A DNA stretch of 64,000 nucleotides from DASSUW01 sp963811895 (GTDB taxonomy: Bacteria > Actinomycetota > Thermoleophilia > Solirubrobacterales > Solirubrobacteraceae), in NCBI GenBank assembly GCA_963811895.1, contig CAWETE010000004.1, forward strand, positions 310,001-374,000, given 5' to 3'. How positions within the stretch are numbered: the first letter of the stretch is position 1; each line of letters begins with the position of its first letter. The notes beneath the pieces are model-generated. The model worked only from the letters and a program-made list of their open reading frames with translations, was not told where the DNA came from and made no database searches. Shown piece after piece: positions 62,847 to 64,000 of the stretch. The position numbers were made by a program, and so were the translations under genes.

Positions 62847-64000
62847 GGCTCGCTCGCGGGGCGGAAGCCCTCGCGCTCCATCGCGCCCCAGTCGCCGTGC
62901 CCGCGCCAGTGGCGGGCCATGCCGCGGAAGCGCCAGAACGCGGTCAGCTGGCGGTAGCCGAGGCTCTCGAGCATCCCCCACGTCAGCAGCATCAGCCGGT
63001 CGCGCAGGCCGCCGTAGCCGCCATAGGTCCACTCCTCGAGCGCGATCGTGAGCGTCGTGATCAGCAGCCCGAGGCCGTAGGCGACGATCAGGAACATCAC
63101 GGCGAACGGGACATTGACCGCGCCCAGCGCCAGACCCAGCACGAGCGCCGCGAGGCCGACCAGCTCGACCACCGGGGCGAGCAGCTCTACGAAGAGGAAG
63201 TAAGGCGCCACGACGAGGCCCATCGCCCCGTAGCGCGGGTTGAGCAGGATGCCGCGGTGGCGCTCGATGACGTCGGTGAGCCCGCGGTGCCAGCGGTCGC
63301 GCTGGCGGGCGAGCACGCGCAGCCGGCGCGGCACCTCGGTCCACGCCACGGGGTCGGGGACGAAGACGATCCGCTCGGGCTCGCCGCGCTCGTGGGCGAG
63401 CCGGCGCATGCGCACGACGAGCTCCATGTCCTCGCCGACGGTGTCGTGCCGGTAGCCGCCGGCGGCGATCATCGCCTCGCGGCGGAAGAGGCCGAAGGCG
63501 CCGGAGATGATCAGGTTGCCGCCGAGCCGGTTCCAGCCGACCCGGCCGGCCAGGAAGGCGCGCAGGTACTCGACCGCCTGCACCCCCTCGACGAACCGCC
63601 GCGGCGCGCGCTGGCGGATGACGCGCCCGGCCTTGACCTCGCAGCCGTTGACCACGCGCAGCGTGCCGCCGGCCGCCACCACCTGGTCGTCGAGCAGGAA
63701 CGGGCGGATCATGCGCTGCAGGGCGTCGGGCTCCACGATCGTGTCGGCGTCGATCGCGCAGGCCAGCTCCCCGGTGGAGACGAGCAGGCCGGCGTTGAGC
63801 GCGTCGGCCTTGCCCCCGTTCTCCTTGTCGACCACCACCAGCGAGGGCGTGCGGCGCGAGCGGTACAGCCCGCGGATCGGCTGCGTCTCGATCCGGCGGC
63901 GGATCGGCGCGCTGTGGATCTCGACGAGGTCGAAGTCGCGCCGCAGCGTCTCGAGCGTGCCGTCGGCCGAGCCGTCGTTGACGACCACCACCTCCAGGCT
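62843..64000 (-). CDS. Glycosyltransferase family 2, membrane-bound, 5' end outside the window
   Basis: At least 385 residues. The N-terminal part (outside the window edge) is open. Visible: VVVNDGSADGTLE, the metal-binding DADT motif, GEDMELVVRM and RQRDRWHRG (QxxRW-like), then several membrane segments (ALVLGLALGAVNVPFAVMF) and a basic tail. This is a processive-type GT2 like poly-N-acetylglucosamine or hyaluronan synthases. It probably makes an envelope polysaccharide. The product cannot be fixed from the sequence. Confidence 0.85.

Overview
The window reads as chromosomal DNA of a very high-GC actinobacterium. GTG and TTG starts are frequent, most operon neighbours share a 4-nt NTGA overlap, and the genes include a CysO/MoeZ sulfur-carrier pair, WS/DGAT acyltransferase, ROK-controlled sugar operons, ECF41 sigma factor and PD40 repeat protein. 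Together with the secreted proteins this fits Thermoleophilia (Solirubrobacterales) best. That placement is inference; no rRNA, tRNA or phage/IS element is visible.

Layout. 1-8.9 kb is a looser, visibly less GC-rich stretch: the tail of a PD40 propeller protein, an ECF41 sigma factor with its epimerase partner, a DesK/DesR-type two-component pair, several orphan small proteins and a VOC protein. A short repeat (core CTTTGCGCGA) occurs six times here, once between almost every pair of transcription units. 8.9-18.8 kb (minus strand) holds a secreted M14 carboxypeptidase, an MFS exporter, and a xylose/ribose-type ABC uptake operon with a Gfo/Idh/MocA dehydrogenase and a ROK repressor. 18.9-23.7 kb holds a DrrAB-type exporter, a family II pyrophosphatase, a methyltransferase and a zinc-ribbon protein.

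23.7-34.8 kb is a two-armed carbohydrate locus around one operator region. The leftward arm encodes an MDR dehydrogenase, a sugar-binding lipoprotein, two permeases, an MGH1-type glycosidase, a ThuA protein and a Gfo/Idh/MocA oxidoreductase. The rightward arm encodes a ROK repressor, a TIM-barrel epimerase and an ADP-ribosylglycohydrolase-fold protein with a beta-rich tail. No transport ATPase is encoded in it. 34.7-41 kb has VOC/HxlR, AAA ATPase/GNAT, a lipoprotein, CysO plus a rhodanese-first MoeZ, and a NarL-type two-component pair. 41-47.5 kb has SCO1, a superfamily II helicase split by an 89-bp palindromic repeat duplication, two small paralogues and membrane/secreted proteins. 47.5-64 kb carries housekeeping and lipid genes (TenA-like, TlpA-like, phosphoesterase, CoA-transferase, IspH, M28 peptidase, acyl-CoA dehydrogenase, gamma-carbonic anhydrase, TauE, WS/DGAT, SufT-like, FxsA, HAD), a 1045-aa hybrid histidine kinase and the end of a GT2 glycosyltransferase.

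Two features cut across the window. First, about eight otherwise intact genes are broken by 1-nt shifts; most look like assembly indels in GC-rich DNA, but the helicase break is tied to a repeat. Second, many genes seem leaderless: a TANNNT-like -10 lies 7-9 nt from the start codon, and several back-to-back pairs share overlapping -10 elements in gaps of 13-23 nt.
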